Below are positions 8,687-16,668 of a DNA stretch of 64,000 nucleotides, in pieces. How positions within the stretch are numbered: the first letter of the stretch is position 1; the number at the start of each line of letters is the position of its first letter. The notes under the pieces are model-generated. The model saw only the letters and a program-made list of their open reading frames with translations. It made no database searches and had not been told where the DNA came from. The translations under genes and the position numbers were made by a program. The DNA comes from Pseudobdellovibrionaceae bacterium (GTDB lineage Bacteria > Bdellovibrionota > Bdellovibrionia > Bdellovibrionales > UBA1609): positions 434,001 through 498,000 of the forward strand of contig JACKAM010000004.1 in NCBI GenBank assembly GCA_020635075.1, read 5' to 3'.

Positions 8687-8757
8687 GGAAACCCGGAATT
8701 GCAACAAACGTAGCAGCAAATGCTGCAAGCTGAGGGGGCTGGTGAGCTTAGAATCCG

Positions 8758-9864
8758 TTAACCGGACGGCAGCCGGAAAGAGACTTCAATGTAACCCTTA
8801 GGGCAAGTGATGTCGATTTCGCTACCAAGCACCTTAAGCAGGGCTTGAGATAAGCTGAGACCCATTCCCAACCCCTTGGAATGGTGAAGTAGGTCTTCAT
8901 CCAGTGTAAAAGGTTTCAATACCCTGGCAATGGTGTTCTTGGTCATAGCCTTGCCTTTGTTGCGAACCTTGAACAGGCAGAAATCAGCCTCGCTATCGCA
9001 GGTCACTTGAATCTCGACATCACTCCCTTTGGTGCCAAACTTGACCGCGTTGTCGATCAGGCGGTTGAGAATATTGACCAGCAGAGTACGATCCGTCTTT
9101 ATTTTGTCGACCTCAATACTCTCGCTCCAGCCCAGGGATTTGCCCTCGAGGCGAAGCTTCCAGCTTTCGTGAATGTCAGTGATCATCTCTTGGATATCGA
9201 TCTTGGACGACGAAATCTTGATTTGACCGGTTTCCGCCGACACCAATTCCAGCACCTCGTCAATGATGGTCTTGAGTCTCTTGGCACTCTGGTCGATGCG
9301 ATTGACGTAGACCTGCTGTTCATCGTCTAGTGTGCCCTCTTGAAGTAGCTCCAGAAAACTCAACAAAACTGTAAGTGGCGTCTTGAGCTCATGATTGATC
9401 AGTACCATGAACTGAGTTTTCGCTTGATCCAGGGATTTAAGTTCCTCGAGGGCGGCCTCGAGTGCCTTATTTTTTTCAACCAGTTCTCTTCGTAGATCAA
9501 ATTTCTCGATAGCCTTGTTGATGGTATTGGCCAAGTCCACAGAGTCCCATGGCTTGGTCAAATACCGGTAAACCTCTCCGGAATTGATGGCATCAATCAC
9601 AGATTCAATGTCGGTATAGCCAGTGAGAAGAATGCGTATGGCGTCCGGGTGGGTCTTGATCGTTTTTTTAAGAAACTCGACACCCGTCATTTTGGGCATT
9701 CTTTGGTCACTGATAATAACTGCGACATCTGTCGCTTCTTTCAACAAGGCTAGACCTTCGGCCCCTGAAGTTGCCTTCAATACCCTGAAATGCCTTCTGA
9801 AGATGCGTTCCAGGGCATCTACATTATCTATTTCGTCATCAACGCAAAGAATGGAATGTTTCAT
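8758..9864 (-). CDS. Response regulator-histidine kinase hybrid
   Basis: A 368-residue protein. An N-terminal receiver domain (residues 4-120) has ILCVDDE, the phospho-acceptor in VIISDQRMP and the conserved LLTGYTD and YLTKPWD segments. A coiled-coil linker (about 125-150) leads to a HisKA domain with phospho-His in FMVLINHELKTPLT and an HATPase domain (N box NRLIDNAVKFG, G box KGLGMGLSLSQALL). No membrane segment is visible, so it is a cytoplasmic kinase controlled by phosphorylation of its own receiver. It lies 71 bases before the secretin on the same strand and may regulate the pilus genes. MKHSILCVDDE at 9864 is the start that suits the receiver fold; its ribosome site is poor. Confidence 0.85.
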   Translation of the reverse strand: MKHSILCVDDEIDNVDALERIFRRHFRVLKATSGAEGLALLKEATDVAVIISDQRMPKMTGVEFLKKTIKTHPDAIRILLTGYTDIESVIDAINSGEVYRYLTKPWDSVDLANTINKAIEKFDLRRELVEKNKALEAALEELKSLDQAKTQFMVLINHELKTPLTVLLSFLELLQEGTLDDEQQVYVNRIDQSAKRLKTIIDEVLELVSAETGQIKISSSKIDIQEMITDIHESWKLRLEGKSLGWSESIEVDKIKTDRTLLVNILNRLIDNAVKFGTKGSDVEIQVTCDSEADFCLFKVRNKGKAMTKNTIARVLKPFTLDEDLLHHSKGLGMGLSLSQALLKVLGSEIDITCPKGYIEVSFRLPSG

Positions 9865-10006
9865 CAGATAATATAGTGTAGAATTGAGGTGTTGGTGAAG
9901 CAATCCAGATTCGTCATCACGGCAAAAGGGCATCCGGTAAGGACAAAAGTAAACTCGACTTTGGTAAAGAGAAACAGGCTTTAGGTCCTGATCGATTAGA
10001 ATTGAG

Positions 10007-10034
10007 TCAAGCCTTTTGCTAGGGCGGTCGATAA
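10007..10034 (+). promoter_or_regulatory. Candidate FliA-type promoter, weak
   Basis: TCAAGCCT-N12-GTCGATAA lies 44 bases upstream of the Met-rich protein gene. It has the same spacing as two better FliA-type promoters in this window and a -10 close to the sigma-28 consensus, but its -35 matches only five of eight bases. Confidence 0.35.
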
Positions 10035-10077
10035 GGTGAGAGTCAAGTACTCTAATATTTTTGAGGAGTTCTGGTTT

Positions 10078-12117
10078 ATGAGACGACTTGTCCTCATTTT
10101 TGTAATGGCAGCCTTTGTGTTTTCAGGCAAGGCCTGGGCGCAATGGGGCGCTGGCGTTTATGGCGGAATGCAGGCTTGCCCTTACGATTACGGCGGCGCT
10201 GAAGGTTCGGTTGATGACGATGATGGAATTCAAAACATCAAGCGAATGAAATCCCAAAAACAGAAGTCTTATGATCGCAAGAAAAAGCGGCAAGATGATT
10301 TGCGCAGGCGCATGAAGGGTTACGAAAGAGCCATTCGTAAAACGCTTTTGTCTCAGGCTGCAAGCGCTGTACTGGAACATTTAGGTGATCGCGACAGGGG
10401 GCCCGGTAGTTACGCTACAGAATGTAATCCAGGAAATGTTTCTGCGGCAGGTTCGGCAGGTCTTTCTCGCGCAGATCAGATGCGAGTGAGTCGCGGGATC
10501 GGACGCAATATTGGCGGCTCTGCGAGCTATCCACCAGCCTCTGTTTTTTGTGTTCCTGTTGAGCATGACGTTAATGGTGATGGAAAAATTGGTAATTGTA
10601 ATGCGGGTCAGACCGAAGGCTGTGATCCGGTTGAATATTCCAACTGGTGGCCTGACTATGCTCAAGACGGCGGCGCCGTGGATCCTGAAGTATGTAATAG
10701 CCCCTTTATTAAGAGTTCGGCTTCGACTGAACATAAGTTGGATTGTAAGGCCGCTATTCAAGACTACTACGAAACCGCTGAAGAGTTCAGTGAGCTTGCC
10801 GTTGAATTGGCGGAGATGAAGGAAGACCTTCGCGAATTCGATCGCACTTTGGATCGGGAGCGTGAGCGCCTTCAGTCTAAGTATTACGACTCTATGGAAG
10901 ACGAGAATTCTGAGGCCTGGTGTCCTTGGTGTGAGTCTCGTCGTCGTGGTTATGCTCGTTCTCCCACCATGTGGGAGACCATTGGTTCCATTGGATTGTC
11001 TGTGCTCGGCGGCGTGCTGGCCTACAAAGGGGCCAAATACGCCACTGATCAAAACTCTCGTTTAGGTTGGCCCACGAGTCCTTATATGACGGCGGCCATC
11101 GGTTATCCATTCTTGATGAACGGACTCTATGGAGTTCTCGGGGGTGGAGTGAACGGTGGGTTCGGCTGCGGAGGTGGCGCCTTTGGTGGCGGATTCCCCT
11201 ATGGCCCTATGGGCATGATGGGTGGAATGGGCGGCATGTATGGCGGCATGGGCGGAGCTTTTGGCTATCCTCCTTGGATGGGTGGCGGCTTTGGCCTTGG
11301 CGGCGGAATGTTTATGCCCGGAATGGGCCCTTGGGGCTGGCCAGGTCCTTGGGGCGGAGGCGGCATGTGGCCCGGCATGGGGGGCGGCTTTGGCATGATG
11401 GGTGGCTTCGGCATCATGGGTTCCATGGGCATGATGGGCATGATGGGAATGCCTGGAATGATGGGCATGATGGGAATGCCCGGTATGATGGGTGGCTTTG
11501 GTCTCATGGGTACCATGGGCATGATGGGTACGATGGGCATGATGGGCATGATGGGAATGCCTGGTATGATGGGCATGATGGGAATGCCCGGTATGATGGG
11601 TATGATGGGCATGATGGGAATGCCTGGTATGATGGGCATGATGGGAATGCCTGGTATGATGGGCATGATGGGAATGCCCGGTATGATGGGTACAATGGGT
11701 ATGATGGGTATGATGGGTATGATGGGAATGCCTGGTATGATGGGCATGATGGGCATGCCTGGCATGATGGGTATGATGGGCGGCCAAATGGGTATGATGG
11801 GCATGATGGGAGGACAAATGCAGATGCAAATGCAGCAGATGTACTTCCAGCAAATGCAAATCTACATGCAACAGCAGATGCAGGCGCAACAACAGATGCA
11901 GGCTCGTTACCAAACTGTAGCTAACCTCCAGCAGGAGCTGTATCGCATTCAAATGCAGATTCAGATGATCTCCATGGGTGGATACGGTGGTGGCTACTAT
12001 CCTGGCACCTTGATGCCGGGCAATCCGGAGATTCTGCCTTACCCAGGTTCCAGCCCGCTTCCTGGAGGCGGTGGAACAACTCCTGGCGTAAATCCGCGAG
12101 GACGAAACATTCGCTAA
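10078..12117 (+). CDS. Large secreted Met/Gly-repeat protein, unknown function
   Basis: A 679-residue exported protein: signal peptide MRRLVLIFVMAAFVFSGKAWA; a basic coiled segment (about 60-100); an EF-hand-like loop DVNGDGKIG from D164; several cysteines; a second helical segment (about 225-265); and a hydrophobic helix (GSIGLSVLGGVLAYKGAKYA). A Gly-rich region (about 355-440) then leads into about 140 residues of MGMMGMPGM-type repeats. A Gln/Met stretch (MQMQMQQMYFQQMQ) and a Pro/Gly tail end the protein. No family is recognised. The repeats are internally homogeneous at the DNA level. The position between two halves of a Tad-type gene set suggests a surface or fibre-associated role; Met-rich Cu(I) binding is another possibility. 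GAGGAG precedes ATG 10078. Confidence 0.8.
   Translation: MRRLVLIFVMAAFVFSGKAWAQWGAGVYGGMQACPYDYGGAEGSVDDDDGIQNIKRMKSQKQKSYDRKKKRQDDLRRRMKGYERAIRKTLLSQAASAVLEHLGDRDRGPGSYATECNPGNVSAAGSAGLSRADQMRVSRGIGRNIGGSASYPPASVFCVPVEHDVNGDGKIGNCNAGQTEGCDPVEYSNWWPDYAQDGGAVDPEVCNSPFIKSSASTEHKLDCKAAIQDYYETAEEFSELAVELAEMKEDLREFDRTLDRERERLQSKYYDSMEDENSEAWCPWCESRRRGYARSPTMWETIGSIGLSVLGGVLAYKGAKYATDQNSRLGWPTSPYMTAAIGYPFLMNGLYGVLGGGVNGGFGCGGGAFGGGFPYGPMGMMGGMGGMYGGMGGAFGYPPWMGGGFGLGGGMFMPGMGPWGWPGPWGGGGMWPGMGGGFGMMGGFGIMGSMGMMGMMGMPGMMGMMGMPGMMGGFGLMGTMGMMGTMGMMGMMGMPGMMGMMGMPGMMGMMGMMGMPGMMGMMGMPGMMGMMGMPGMMGTMGMMGMMGMMGMPGMMGMMGMPGMMGMMGGQMGMMGMMGGQMQMQMQQMYFQQMQIYMQQQMQAQQQMQARYQTVANLQQELYRIQMQIQMISMGGYGGGYYPGTLMPGNPEILPYPGSSPLPGGGGTTPGVNPRGRNIR
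11392..11817 (+). repeat. Coding tandem repeat, Met-Gly-Met-Pro units
   Basis: The underlying unit encodes MGMMGMPGM (27 bases), with nine MPGMM occurrences interrupted by short variants (GGFG, GTMG). Adjacent copies differ mostly at synonymous third positions, so slippage or recombination is likely to change copy number between strains. Confidence 0.9.
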
Positions 12118-12155
12118 ATCGCATTAGCCATTGAGCTTGATTGAGAAAAAGGATA

Positions 12156-12187
12156 CCCCTGAAGGAAACGTCTTTCAGGGGTTTGTT
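12156..12187 (+). terminator. Terminator of the Met-rich gene, overlapping the next ribosome site
   Basis: CCCCTGAA and TTCAGGGG form an 8-bp stem with a ten-base loop, followed by TTTGTTTT. The right arm (AGGGG) is also the only Shine-Dalgarno for the ATG at 12190, so folding would both end transcription and hide that site. Confidence 0.75.
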
Positions 12188-12189
12188 TT

Positions 12190-13521
12190 ATGTCTCACAC
12201 CCAAATCGACAATTGCTATGACAGCCATGTGCACTGGCAAGCCACTGGGCAAAATGCCACGCGATTGCTTTTGCATCACCTTCAGTCAGCAGGTGGAATT
12301 CGCGGATGTGAGATTTCCCAGGCTCACTTTCTCGGCGATTGGTTGGTGGGATTTGGTTGGGACAACAATCGCTGGCAGGACCAGACTTACCCCACCAAAG
12401 ATGTTCTCGACGAGTTGTTTCCGGATCACCCGGTTTCATTTTCTAGGGCCGATGGCCACGCAGCCTGGGTGAATAGCAAGGCTCTAAAACTCATTGGAGT
12501 TCTTGATGAACAAGGGCAGGTCAAAAATATTCCTGAAATGAGTGGCGGTCGGATTGTTGTAGATGAGCAGGGGAAACCAACGGGTATTTTGATTGACCTG
12601 GCTAAATCAATGGTGGACCAACTTATTCCGGAGCCTGACTCCAATCAAGTTCGCAGCTCTCTTTTGCAGGGAGTGCAAACCTTTAACCGTGCTGGTTTTA
12701 CCCATATTCGCGATGTATCTTGCTCGGAGATACAGTTTGATGAAACTTGCCACTTATTTGAAGCAGGTCTATTGACTCTGGCGGTTGAACAGTACTTCTC
12801 AGCTGACGATCCTCAGGATTTTGACAAGGCTCTCCATTTGGCTAAGCGCGCTCGGGCGGAGAATGTTCCCCTCGTTCGAGCCGTGGGACTTAAAATTTAT
12901 TATGATGGGGCTTTAGGCTCAGAAGGTGCCCTAATCAGTGCCGATTACCCCTCGGGATCGGGGATGGGCCTGGAACTGTTGAATAGGTCTGAGCTTCAGA
13001 ATCTCATGAAGCTCACCTGGGAAAATAAATTCGACATCGCTATTCACACTATCGGTGATGAGGCCGTCCATCGGGTCGTGGTGGCGGCCGAAGAACTGTG
13101 GACTCAGGGATATAAAGGTCACTTGCATCTGGAACATGTGGAAATGTTAAGGCCTGAAACCGCGAAAAAGATGACGGGGAGACCGATCACCTGTCACATC
13201 CAGCCCTGTCATTGGCTATCAGACAGGCGTTGGCTAGGCGAAAAGTTGGGGGACCTTGAGCGGTTTGTATTTCCCTGGCGGCTGTTACAGGAAAGTGAAG
13301 TGGCCTTTGATTTTGGGTCGGATAGCCCAATCGAGGAAGCCAGCCTGCGTACCAATCTTTTGGCCCTGGATGAGAGTGCTGTACAGGGCGTACCCCCTCT
13401 TTTGGGCTCGGCCCTTGATTATCACTCCCACCCAGATAAGGCCTGGGTGCCCAACACCTTTAGTCAGTTCAAAGAGGGAGAGTTGCTATCGGTGGTCTTT
13501 AAAGGCACCCACCTCTTTTAG
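12190..13521 (+). CDS. Amidohydrolase family protein (YtcJ/Amidohydro_3-like), short form
   Basis: A 443-residue metal-dependent hydrolase. Metal-binding HxH occurs in DSHVHW at residues 12-16, followed by family signatures: FSRADGHAAWVNSKAL, KIYYDGALGSEGALI, a His segment FDIAIHTIGDEAVHRVV, HLEHVEML, HIQPCHWLSDRRW, and the catalytic Asp in FDFGSDSPIE. YtcJ-type enzymes normally carry about 60 residues of beta-sandwich before HxH; that part is nearly absent here, so the composite domain is reduced. The substrate is unknown (family members act on amide or formamide bonds). ATG 12190 must be the start, because no later in-frame start precedes HxH. The ribosome site sits in the preceding terminator. 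Confidence 0.8.
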   Translation: MSHTQIDNCYDSHVHWQATGQNATRLLLHHLQSAGGIRGCEISQAHFLGDWLVGFGWDNNRWQDQTYPTKDVLDELFPDHPVSFSRADGHAAWVNSKALKLIGVLDEQGQVKNIPEMSGGRIVVDEQGKPTGILIDLAKSMVDQLIPEPDSNQVRSSLLQGVQTFNRAGFTHIRDVSCSEIQFDETCHLFEAGLLTLAVEQYFSADDPQDFDKALHLAKRARAENVPLVRAVGLKIYYDGALGSEGALISADYPSGSGMGLELLNRSELQNLMKLTWENKFDIAIHTIGDEAVHRVVVAAEELWTQGYKGHLHLEHVEMLRPETAKKMTGRPITCHIQPCHWLSDRRWLGEKLGDLERFVFPWRLLQESEVAFDFGSDSPIEEASLRTNLLALDESAVQGVPPLLGSALDYHSHPDKAWVPNTFSQFKEGELLSVVFKGTHLF

Positions 13522-13567
13522 AAGGCCAATGAAAATCGGGCCAGCACCGGGCTGAAGGATTCCAACA

Positions 13568-14617
13568 TCAAAATCCCTGATGAGAAATCGGCGGCCTGTA
13601 GGTCGGCTGCTGCTGGGGCTGATTGTTCCGGTTTCTGTTGAACCGCTGAATGCCCACGGCTCCAAGGATGAGACCACCTATTAGGTACCAAGGCCAATAG
13701 GAATTTGACTCAGTCATGGTTGAATATCGCGTGGGAACCTCGAGTTGTATCGAAGATGGATTTGGCCGGGGCTTTAGAGTTGCCAGGCCGAACGCCGGCT
13801 CAACGCCCACCTTTTCCCGTTCCTCAATACAAGAATCCGAAAAGTATGCCGCGTAGTTTATCTTGAAGTCTAGGCGGTGATTCCACGTGCTCTGTCCGCA
13901 AAGACCGGTCACAAGAACTTCCTTTTTCGGTTTCCACTTGATCAGCTCTGCGCCCTTGATGATTTGATCAATGGGAAAATACTGATTTGAAAGTGCTGTC
14001 AAATGGATCTCCTGTGCCGGAATGAGGAGTTCCCTTTGGACATTAAGATCTACGACCCGACCGTTAATAACGAGGTAGCGGAATCCATCCCACTCGCCAC
14101 CAATGGTCCAACTAAGAAACTGAATCCTCTGAGTTTCAGATTTCCATACTTCCAGGATTGGAGGAGAGAATTGGGAGCCGGAGGGTTTGAAGTCGGGATG
14201 AAATCGCAACAGACCCATGAGTAGGCTGCGCTTTTTTTCTCCATCAGGCTCAAGAGAGAAGGCCGTCAACCATAGACGTGAAAGATTCTCGCGAACTTGT
14301 TGAGGCCAGTTCTTTGTAAAGGCTAAAGCCAGGTGTTGATGAATTTCCTTGAGGAGGAGAGGAGCTGGTTGGGAGTTCAGCTTCTCCATCAAGGTCATTG
14401 TCTTTTGGCGAATCTTGTTCGCTTCAGTGATGGCAATCCAGCCATCGAGAAGGTGTTTGGAGAATGAAATCACATTTTGCTCAGAGTGCAAATAGGCCGC
14501 ATAACTGACCTCATCACTGCCATGGGGTAAAATAAGCACTTGTGGTGATGGTTGAGCCCATGCACAATTGGCCAAAATGCATTGGGCAAAGATCCAGGAC
14601 ATAATAGTTCTAATCAC
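13568..14617 (-). CDS. Exported, C-terminally anchored protein of the Tad-like cluster, unknown
   Basis: A 349-residue protein with a signal peptide (SWIFAQCILANCAWA), a helical N-terminal domain (about 40-150), a beta-rich middle with PEGA-like features (GEWDGFRYLVINGRVVDL, IPAQEIHLTALSNQYFP), and a membrane helix WPWYLIGGLILGAVGI near residue 320. A short basic Gln/Pro-rich tail follows. No family is assigned. GTG 14617 overlaps the stop of the preceding gene (GTGA, 4 bases) and has GGAGGAG at the right distance, so it is coupled to the CpaB-like gene and is the last gene of the five- to six-gene pilus operon. It converges with the amidohydrolase gene. Confidence 0.7.
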   Translation of the reverse strand: MIRTIMSWIFAQCILANCAWAQPSPQVLILPHGSDEVSYAAYLHSEQNVISFSKHLLDGWIAITEANKIRQKTMTLMEKLNSQPAPLLLKEIHQHLALAFTKNWPQQVRENLSRLWLTAFSLEPDGEKKRSLLMGLLRFHPDFKPSGSQFSPPILEVWKSETQRIQFLSWTIGGEWDGFRYLVINGRVVDLNVQRELLIPAQEIHLTALSNQYFPIDQIIKGAELIKWKPKKEVLVTGLCGQSTWNHRLDFKINYAAYFSDSCIEEREKVGVEPAFGLATLKPRPNPSSIQLEVPTRYSTMTESNSYWPWYLIGGLILGAVGIQRFNRNRNNQPQQQPTYRPPISHQGF

Positions 14618-15117
14618 TCCACTCCTCCATCGACGATCACTCGCTTTTTGCGGGGTTTGGTCGAAGCCCTTTCAAATTGTGTTCCAAAGCGACTGGGATT
14701 TTGTACAACAACCCAAAAGGGTCCGGGTTCCCGGACAATCAGTTGGGCCTGGTCTTCAGGAGCTAAAACTGCAAACTGTTGGGGATTGAGGGGAGCGCGC
14801 AGAATGGGTAGGCGCCTCGCCACCACTCTGTTTTTTCCTCCAGGCTCTCTTGCCGGACTATGCAGATCGACTATCCCCTTTTGTCCGAGAATGGAGTCCA
14901 AAGACTCGGAATTCTCAACCTGGATGGGAATCAGGACAGAACCGCTCGGGATAAGTGTGTCGATTGACTCCGGGGAAGTGGATTCAGGTGATTGGGTGGG
15001 CGATTGATTAGTGAACAGCTGAGAAACAACCGGCAAGAAGCTGAGTAAGATCATAACAACCAACTGCTTCTTGCGCGAGATTCCACGAAACCATGCGAGT
15101 GGACTCATTTTTTCCAT
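14614..15117 (-). CDS. CpaB/RcpC-like pilus assembly protein
   Basis: A 167-residue protein with one N-terminal membrane helix (QLVVMILLSFLPVVSQLF), a Ser/Pro/Thr linker, and a periplasmic domain. SGSVLIPIQVENSESLDSIL, VARRLPILRAPLN and FAVLAPEDQAQLIV resemble the C-terminal SAF/RcpC part of Flp pilus assembly protein CpaB. It is shorter than typical CpaB (about 250-300), with the first SAF portion missing or diverged. Its role would be to link the inner membrane to the secretin. The start at ATG 15117 has GGGAGAG upstream; it overlaps the preceding 54-residue gene by 13 bases. Confidence 0.6.
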   Translation of the reverse strand: MEKMSPLAWFRGISRKKQLVVMILLSFLPVVSQLFTNQSPTQSPESTSPESIDTLIPSGSVLIPIQVENSESLDSILGQKGIVDLHSPAREPGGKNRVVARRLPILRAPLNPQQFAVLAPEDQAQLIVREPGPFWVVVQNPSRFGTQFERASTKPRKKRVIVDGGVE

Positions 15118-15269
15118 TTGGAACTCTCCCAGGATTGAAATTGCTGCTTGGATTGTTGTTCGTCCACGCGAAATGAGAAGTACGTGAGAAACAGGAGAAG
15201 TGAAAAGACAACCAAGCTGATCCATAGGACTTCAAGGGTCACTTGACCGCAATCAGTTGAGGAACCCAT
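15105..15269 (-). CDS. Tiny TadE/pilin-like membrane protein
   Basis: A 54-residue protein starting MGSSTDCGQVTLEVLW, followed by one hydrophobic helix (ISLVVFSLLLFLTYFSF) and a charged tail. GQVTLEV followed by a helix copies the N-terminal pattern of Flp pilins and TadE-type pseudopilins (GQ-x-x-x-E). TAAAGGAGAAGG is well spaced before ATG 15269. It overlaps its neighbours by 31 and 13 bases, which supports tight translational coupling. It could be a minor pseudopilin; the tail is too short for a full TadE domain. Confidence 0.65.
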   Translation of the reverse strand: MGSSTDCGQVTLEVLWISLVVFSLLLFLTYFSFRVDEQQSKQQFQSWESSKWKK

Positions 15270-15922
15270 TTGTCCTTCTCCTTTACAATTGTTGAGGCAC
15301 AGCTTGCAGGCCACGTCAGGTGAAAATTCTCAAATCCTCCTATGAGGGGATTAATCCTGATTTTCCACTTAGCACCCTGCCTTTGAAGGTCCCGGGCGCC
15401 GGGGAGAAGAGCATAGCTGGGTGACAGGGAGGTGGGGGGCATGGGAACGAAAGCGGACCGCGGGTGAATAATCACAAGCGAGTCGGCATTTTGCCTTCTT
15501 AGGGCCGTACGAAGACGGTACTCCCCTTGTTCCCACGCAGAATCCATTCTAGCAATCAAGGCCCTTTGCTTGGATCCGAGAAGTGTCTGTTGATAGGTAA
15601 TTCTTTGTAGATTGGCTTTCGCCAAAGGAACCAACTGGGGTGAACTCAAATGAGCTAGGGCCAGGGCCGACTGGGCTGAGCGACGGTTAAGGCGCAACCT
15701 TCGCGCTCGATCGTTGTAACTAAGAAGCTGCTGCAGTAACTGCGCCACTTGGACCTGAGTCTCAAGCGTCTTTGTCCTGCAGGTGTGACGGGCGCGGGAC
15801 TGGCTGAGCAGGGCACGACCCATGACACTAAATATGAGAAGTAGGCATAGGAGTATGGGAAGCAATCCGACCAGGACGACAAGGGCAAAACCTTTATTAG
15901 ATTGAAATGGAGCCTCTATCAT
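15239..15922 (-). CDS. TadG/TadE-like pseudopilin
   Basis: A 227-residue protein with a short N-terminus (MIEAPFQSNKG) and then a membrane helix (FALVVLVGLLPILLCLLLIFSVMG). The remainder is extracytoplasmic, with an Arg-rich helical segment (about 45-150) and two cysteines (CRTKT, ASCAST). NKGFALVVLVGLLPILL fits the N-terminal anchor of TadG/TadE pseudopilins. The family call rests on this plus context; the rest is not recognised. ATG 15922 overlaps the preceding stop (ATGA). Confidence 0.6.
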   Translation of the reverse strand: MIEAPFQSNKGFALVVLVGLLPILLCLLLIFSVMGRALLSQSRARHTCRTKTLETQVQVAQLLQQLLSYNDRARRLRLNRRSAQSALALAHLSSPQLVPLAKANLQRITYQQTLLGSKQRALIARMDSAWEQGEYRLRTALRRQNADSLVIIHPRSAFVPMPPTSLSPSYALLPGARDLQRQGAKWKIRINPLIGGFENFHLTWPASCASTIVKEKDKWVPQLIAVK

Positions 15923-16278
15923 ATTGCTTTCTCCAGTCGGCGTGGAATTTGGTGGCGCAGCTTGAGGCGAAGTTGAGATCCAAAGCTCCACGTCAGATCT
16001 CCGCGAATTGTGTAGGGTCCTCGATGAAGGCGCAGATTTTCACACCGACCCCAGACAATGATGCGGCGTAACTGCATTTTCAGCTGCCTTTCACAATGGT
16101 GAGGAGTTTCCCCCTGGGCAATGCAAATGAGACTTTCATAGAGCGCCTGATGGCCTATACTCTTCAGCCCCGCCACCACGCTGATGCCGAAGCCTAAGGA
16201 GAATACCGGTATCAACATGGACAGGATCAGGGTGGACTCAAGAAGACTCGTACCCGCCTGGTTGGGAAGTCCCCTCAT
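15919..16278 (-). CDS. TadE-like pseudopilin
   Basis: A 119-residue protein: MRGLPNQAGTSLLESTLILSMLIPVFSLGFG gives the processing-type motif (GTSLLEST, Glu five residues after the Gly) and a hydrophobic helix. A small domain with three cysteines and a basic C-terminus follow. It would be a minor pilin or pseudopilin of the Tad-type system. The start and stop both use ATGA overlaps with the genes on either side (16275-16278 and 15919-15922), showing an operon with strict coupling. Confidence 0.65.
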   Translation of the reverse strand: MRGLPNQAGTSLLESTLILSMLIPVFSLGFGISVVAGLKSIGHQALYESLICIAQGETPHHCERQLKMQLRRIIVWGRCENLRLHRGPYTIRGDLTWSFGSQLRLKLRHQIPRRLEKAI

Positions 16279-16541
16279 TGCCGATCCTTGCGCCTGGCGG
16301 CTCCGTTCATGAAGTCAGAGAGGTCCTTGCGTTTTAGGTCCGAATCCTGAACCTCGACGCTGGATTCTCGTTTGCTAGACCCTTGTAGGGCATGAACCAC
16401 ATTCGCATACCGGGAGTTGAGAGCCCCTTGGAGGGTGCGGACAATGCCAATTGTGGCCACGCCCATCAGGGCGACGATGATGAGATACTCAATTAGACTT
16501 TGGCCACGTTCATTTTGCACAGGTGCATTGAGGTTTTGCAT
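16275..16541 (-). CDS. Flp-type pilin
   Basis: An 88-residue prepilin: short leader MQNLNAPVQNERG, cleavage-type motif G-QSLIEY with the conserved Glu, then the hydrophobic assembly helix LIIVALMGVATIGIVRTL and a charged C-terminal tail. It is somewhat longer than minimal Flp pilins (50-60 mature residues). Prepilin peptidase would cleave after the Gly, and the helix would polymerise into the pilus. GAGGAG precedes ATG 16541; it is the first gene of the operon running down to 13568. No prepilin peptidase (CpaA) gene is in the window. Confidence 0.8.
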   Translation of the reverse strand: MQNLNAPVQNERGQSLIEYLIIVALMGVATIGIVRTLQGALNSRYANVVHALQGSSKRESSVEVQDSDLKRKDLSDFMNGAARRKDRQ

Positions 16542-16583
16542 TTGGACTCCTCGTGGGAAATATCTTTCGTGGAGTCCATGCAA

Positions 16584-16622
16584 TCAAAATGCAAAAGCCC
16601 CGAAAGGAATATTCCGGGGCTT
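16584..16622 (-). terminator. Rho-independent terminator between two minus-strand genes
   Basis: AAGCCCCG (16595-16602) pairs with CGGGGCTT (16615-16622) around an internal palindrome GGAATATTCC. Read on the minus strand it is followed by TTTTGCATTTT. It ends the transcript of the 73-residue gene ahead of the pilin operon. Confidence 0.8.
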
Positions 16623-16668
16623 ACGGGTTGGCTGTCCGAATAGTGTCCGATAATCGGAAAACTGCGGA

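Noticed and set aside
11062..11952. Long minus-strand and +2 frames through the Met-repeat region (up to 296 codons, His- or Pro/Ile-rich)
   Set aside because: They arise from ATG/GGC-type codons read in other frames; they lack ribosome sites, and the plus-strand frame has a signal peptide and sensible domains.
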